Shown here piece by piece: positions 29,501-32,127 of a stretch of DNA of 32,127 nucleotides (positions are counted from its first letter, which is position 1; each line of letters starts with the position of its first letter). Position numbers and translations under genes: made by a program. The notes under the pieces were generated by a model. It was not told the DNA's origin, searched no databases, and saw only the letters and a program-made list of their open reading frames with translations. The stretch is from a virus: positions 1 to 32,127 of IMG/VR virus record IMGVR_UViG_3300006802_000307. The stretch is one strand, 5' to 3'.

Positions 29501-32098
29501 GCTTGCAGAAAATTTCTGAGATGTTTTACCATCTGAGTCTATGTTAGTCATAAACATAGTAAGCTTATCAATATCAAAGTCAGCTCCTGATTTGGCAACA
29601 ATTTCAGCCGGAGGAACAATAATATTTCCTGCTTGTGGTGGTAAGAAGTGATATACTTCAAAGAATTCCATTGAGTTAAGACCCTGAACTGGAATACGAG
29701 CACCTACCAATGTTATTGCTTTTCTAGCATTTTGATCATTAGCATCTAGCCAAGCATCATCTTTAATCTTTTCATTTAGTCTTTCTAATGATTCATTCAT
29801 TAAGATGTTACCTTCTTCATCATATACAGCTATTGTTGAATTTTCATCATACATTAAGTTTAAAAGATTCTCATAATCTCCTTGAAGCGCTATCATTACT
29901 TTAGCTGCAGCTGTAGTACCATCAGCATTCTTTTGATAATTTGGTAAAAAGTTTGACCCAGCATACTTTTTAATTTCTTTGTTTGTGGCTTTCTTAAGTT
30001 TTTGTAGAGGTGTTGTAAAACCACCAGCGAGCATAGAAGAAGCAACTTGAACAAGTGGTTCTCCTTTTACTTTTTGTTTAATTACTCTTTTGTTAATTAA
30101 AGAAAGCAAAAGCTTTTCTATCTTTTCTGCTTCAGGATGTAGTGATAAGTCATAAAGAACATTACCATTTTCATCTGTGTCTATTATTTGTAAAAGATCA
30201 TCACCTAGGATATCTTCTCTTTTTAAATTATTTCTTACTAACTCTACTAACTTAGTAGTACTTTCTTTATTAATTGGTTCGTAAGATCCTTTAACTTCTC
30301 TAAATCCTATTTCTGTAAGTAATTCTAGTTTAACAAGTTCAGTATATTCTGATACATCATCTAAATACTTTTTAACTAGATTATTAACTACTTTTGATTC
30401 ATCTTTAGTAGCAATTACACCTTTCTCAAAAAGACCTTCTAAAACAAGCTTACGCATCTGTGTTGAAAAGATTGATACTCCTTTGTATTGCTTGTTTACT
30501 TCAGTTTGATTTTTTAGATACTCTGCAAAAATTATATTTTTTGTAAAAGTCTTAGTTGTGTAATTACCATCCTTATCAAGTACTGCTGTACCATCACCTA
30601 ATTGGTTTACTTTAGATCCTGATTCAAATAAAACATAATCTAATTGTTGATCCATCATGTCTTTATTCAGCTGCTCTAAAGCTGTGTTTTCCATAACAAA
30701 TCCTGGAATAAGAGGCATTAATGAAAACTTATGGAATGAATTTACAGGAAGACCTTCTGCTTTTATATTACCAAAATACTGAACTTTATATGGTGGAAAG
30801 TATTCAATAATATCCTCTGCTGATACTTGCTCTTTATTTACAATTTTTTGATAAAGTCTTTCTTGTTCTTTAGACCAGTTATCCTCTAAATTCTTTAACA
30901 TTCTATATGAATCTAAATTTATATAACCTTGTCCATCACCAACAGCCATCTTTTTATATTCTTCCATGGCTTTTGTAGCTAATTCTTTAGCTTTCTTTTT
31001 ATCCTTTATCCTATCATAAATATCTTTTTCTAGTATTTTGAAATATTCATCATAGTAGATAGACTCAATTTCATCTTCTTTTATAATACCTGTATGTAGA
31101 GTTCCATCATAAGCTCTTCTCTTATAACCTTCACTAACTGTATAAGCAGCTCCAAAGTTTACAGAGTTAATAAATGCTTGAGCTCTTAAATCAGCTCTGA
31201 ATGATCTACCACCCGCAGCAAGACCAGCATTTCTTTTATGGAATTCTTCTTTTACATGATTATACTGAACAGCATCTCCGTAAGCCAATATGATAGTTTC
31301 AAACTTATGTATGAAAGTATTATAAGTATAAGCTTTTGCTACAGTCTCATAGATCTGAGCATCGCTTAAACTACCATTATCTATATTTTGTAAAATACCT
31401 TCATTAACATATGGATTCTTTAATAATCTATCCAAGTTATCTTGAGTATCTAGATTAAAATATTCTATTAAATCATTTTCTACTTTAATGCTTAGGTCTA
31501 AATTATCCTTAAAGATATCAGCAAGATTAAAATCTCTATTGTTTTTTACACTATCTTCTATAAGATCATATAGCTCTTCTTGTACTTCTTTAGTCAGCAT
31601 GTCATCAAATATGGTAAATGCTGCACCAGCTTTAGTAGTTTTACCATCTTTTCTGACAACCTCTTTATTGTAAGCAGCATAGTTAGCAAACTGCTTCTCA
31701 TTTTTTAAGAATCTGAATATTCTGTTAGCTTCCCCGGCTAAATAATCTTTTACTATTTCTGTACCTCTTTGCTCACCATAGTTATTACTTGTTGGTCTAA
31801 ATGCTTCTATATCAATGTAGAGCTTATCTTTAACTTTACCGTCATAAGTTTCAATAGGTGTTGTTGCAGTAGTGATACCCATTGCTGTATTCTTGGAGGC
31901 GTGTCTCATAAATTCTTCAACACCATTAAGCAGCATAGTATTTAACTCTTGTAAGAATTTACTTGTTACATCCGTTGAAGCAGTTAATGATCCTATATTA
32001 CTTTGAGAAGAATTTTTAGTAACTAATTGAGTACCTGCTACATTTTGAAGTAAAAGCTTTGCATCTTTCTTTTTATTACCATATCTGGTATCTGACAT
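26486..32098 (-). CDS. crAss-type virion RNA polymerase (two-barrel, DFDID signature)
   Basis: A 1870-aa protein. The decisive signature is GADFDIDKL, with DFDID at residues 840-844: three Asp that would bind catalytic Mg2+ as in crAss-like phage RNA polymerases related to YonO and to the two-barrel RNAPs. It is preceded by RIPVQGLNSMEFFEVYHFLP (801-820), the conserved approach of that barrel. Earlier, GDGQGYINLDSYR (387-399) and HKFSLMPLIP (456-465) fit the other barrel. The rest is helical. Such proteins are packaged in the virion and transcribe early genes after injection. The frame is open upstream to the window edge (NSIFYLNVP before Met), so the start could lie further right, but the ATG at 32098 has a credible polar N-terminus. 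The TAG stop is one base before the next gene. Confidence 0.87.
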   Translation of the reverse strand: MSDTRYGNKKKDAKLLLQNVAGTQLVTKNSSQSNIGSLTASTDVTSKFLQELNTMLLNGVEEFMRHASKNTAMGITTATTPIETYDGKVKDKLYIDIEAFRPTSNNYGEQRGTEIVKDYLAGEANRIFRFLKNEKQFANYAAYNKEVVRKDGKTTKAGAAFTIFDDMLTKEVQEELYDLIEDSVKNNRDFNLADIFKDNLDLSIKVENDLIEYFNLDTQDNLDRLLKNPYVNEGILQNIDNGSLSDAQIYETVAKAYTYNTFIHKFETIILAYGDAVQYNHVKEEFHKRNAGLAAGGRSFRADLRAQAFINSVNFGAAYTVSEGYKRRAYDGTLHTGIIKEDEIESIYYDEYFKILEKDIYDRIKDKKKAKELATKAMEEYKKMAVGDGQGYINLDSYRMLKNLEDNWSKEQERLYQKIVNKEQVSAEDIIEYFPPYKVQYFGNIKAEGLPVNSFHKFSLMPLIPGFVMENTALEQLNKDMMDQQLDYVLFESGSKVNQLGDGTAVLDKDGNYTTKTFTKNIIFAEYLKNQTEVNKQYKGVSIFSTQMRKLVLEGLFEKGVIATKDESKVVNNLVKKYLDDVSEYTELVKLELLTEIGFREVKGSYEPINKESTTKLVELVRNNLKREDILGDDLLQIIDTDENGNVLYDLSLHPEAEKIEKLLLSLINKRVIKQKVKGEPLVQVASSMLAGGFTTPLQKLKKATNKEIKKYAGSNFLPNYQKNADGTTAAAKVMIALQGDYENLLNLMYDENSTIAVYDEEGNILMNESLERLNEKIKDDAWLDANDQNARKAITLVGARIPVQGLNSMEFFEVYHFLPPQAGNIIVPPAEIVAKSGADFDIDKLTMFMTNIDSDGKTSQKFSASMEEFEEELNTLLELEENTDFLFEMQKAGLENELIDDMRNILALPQNFVSLIKPNGIYLLKDIADDLAQYVMDYNPLKNKMTQENVTPLDEDGKQKRIISPTRIIEAGYNLYKHESNVVGKKTLGLGAIENTFHSLINSLNIPGGATMPNSYFHVSGVKKQLRMSRLFLKHNSVVKNGKEVISIASRYDANNENKIADIISQMMNGWVDVEKDAWIFFIQGNYEVAPVLLYLIKTGVPVKDAIYFVSQPLVRKYVEEQRLAKSTFADVLGKKPSSLGLVRHVSANNVLAKYIDPKLQKLKTFARYDLFESSQTEFFEDREKSEFTTDEMYQLIKDFKTDEEVAGSDLSKTMFLHYLTIEQQISGLTKLKMNTNPDTSTKSNIYAVEETEANLDELLYESKIDQDLLKALETDSVISSFFNGKLALDLSKTLFQLRFHPEITSFLIQNKNQLYDLAKETFGESQKELFVKTFRNDLVSYIFQNAVRKYKMGESYKSYTLKETVPVKLAKELKKTGAFAVKDASGNVVMYVDRKQIKKDYDKKLWAKDTDEPNSYLNRGLYAVDYGVFLKDKNEGRAEFLNFVIERELLRSIYSFEEVLQRPSVKADLLLDEIKDLSKEKKARYVYEKFIAERALENLLNPHQLFENKESAYAVKLNNILLKNKNLKSEYEVLNWLTLDSNSKNTVFNIFFGDKDLTSTTSNLYRKNLKDLADITVIKSSDPQENLEISEFFRLLPLVGFMQTGFNNTKYNLMKVLDMSDFLSMMTQESKKFINALESNPETVMEEYMASFMTVNSSYNYTKNNFKDYLSKLKLEVVDEETKRVGISTTSRENIYEFNDSKWNNDTYKTVSKDNSDVAMVYSIPILGLKEDTLKVFGGQSALHYADSAGNISLPTDMLKKNDNMQDLSPDKFNSIKGLWERRIDEMKARLEQNLPIAFSTVGYGDPKLMPEELFVYLSKRLYEEFGYLNPGSLEFDSFNELVKSVEPITDEEIEIMMELEEDPFKCK

Positions 32099-32101
32099 TG
32101 G

Positions 32102-32127
32102 TACATTTAAATAGAAAATACTATTTA
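32102..32127 (-). repeat. Short repeat before the RNA polymerase gene (copy 2), window edge
   Basis: The minus strand reads TAAATAGTATTTTC, a few bases, then TTTAAATGTA and CCA-ATG. Both 9-10 nt blocks match those before 26484. The window ends inside the motif, so its full length and any further copies cannot be seen. Confidence 0.35.

Noticed and set aside
18580-32098. T7/N4-type single-subunit RNA polymerase as the identity of the giant genes
   Set aside because: The visible signature is GADFDIDKL with the RIPVQG approach, which is the two-barrel crAss/YonO type; I saw no T7-type palm motifs.
1-32127. Stop-codon reassignment (TAG or TGA read as an amino acid), known in some crAss-like phages
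   Set aside because: TAG ends UDG, PolB, DUF932-like and RNAP genes at natural ends, TGA ends several others in ATGA overlaps, and no gene is broken by in-frame TAG or TGA.
1-32127. tRNA genes, CRISPR arrays, IS elements or attachment sites
   Set aside because: I saw no cloverleaf-like GC-rich segment, spaced direct repeats, transposase motifs or integrase; intergenic space is too short for most of these.

Overview
The window reads as part of a tailed-phage genome of the crAss-like type (order Crassvirales), most likely infecting a member of the Bacteroidota. The reasons are: (i) a 17 kb plus-strand block of replication genes (family 1 uracil-DNA glycosylase, short DnaB-type helicase, Sak4-like RecA ATPase, SSB-like protein, DnaG-type primase, PD-(D/E)XK nuclease, family B DNA polymerase); (ii) a facing minus-strand block of only two giant genes, one with the DFDID signature of crAss-type two-barrel virion RNA polymerases and one resembling the large multi-domain 'polyvalent' proteins packaged with phage DNA; (iii) strongly AT-rich DNA, almost no Shine-Dalgarno sequences and tightly overlapping genes, as in Bacteroidota phages. 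TAA, TAG and TGA all end clear genes, so I see no stop-codon recoding. I see no tRNA, integrase, CRISPR array or insertion sequence.

Layout. 1-1320: a compact patch of alternating strands, where small genes on plus and minus strands meet tail-to-tail with overlapping stops and, at 1316-1319, head-to-head with start codons sharing CATG. 1317-5834: UDG, a winged-helix-like protein, a two-helix membrane peptide, helicase, an unknown conserved protein, Sak4-like ATPase and SSB. 5899-11248: primase, GIY-YIG-like nuclease, then a cassette of DUF6878-like, DUF6915-like, two small paralogues, a metallopeptidase-like/VWA protein, a zinc ribbon and a MoxR-like AAA ATPase. 11349-14455: a protein carrying a copy of the small-paralogue motif, the PD-(D/E)XK nuclease and two conserved unknowns. 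14524-17750: DNA polymerase B and a DUF932-like protein with a very acidic tail. 17836-18564: MazG-like pyrophosphohydrolase and two very small genes. Five GC-rich hairpins mark the ends of these units. Four share a GGGAG/CTCCC stem core, and three lie only 18-23 nt before the next start codon. 18580-32098 (minus): the giant RNA polymerase gene followed, 1 nt later, by the giant polyvalent-type gene. Both blocks converge on the terminator at about 18549-18578.

How it works together (inference from family knowledge): the minus-strand giants would be made late, packed in the capsid and injected with the DNA, where the DFDID polymerase would transcribe early genes. The plus-strand block would then replicate and recombine the genome. 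The least explained parts are the MoxR-VWA cassette with its small paralogues, the repeated motif shared by four proteins, the hairpins placed just before starts, and the head-to-head CATG start overlap.
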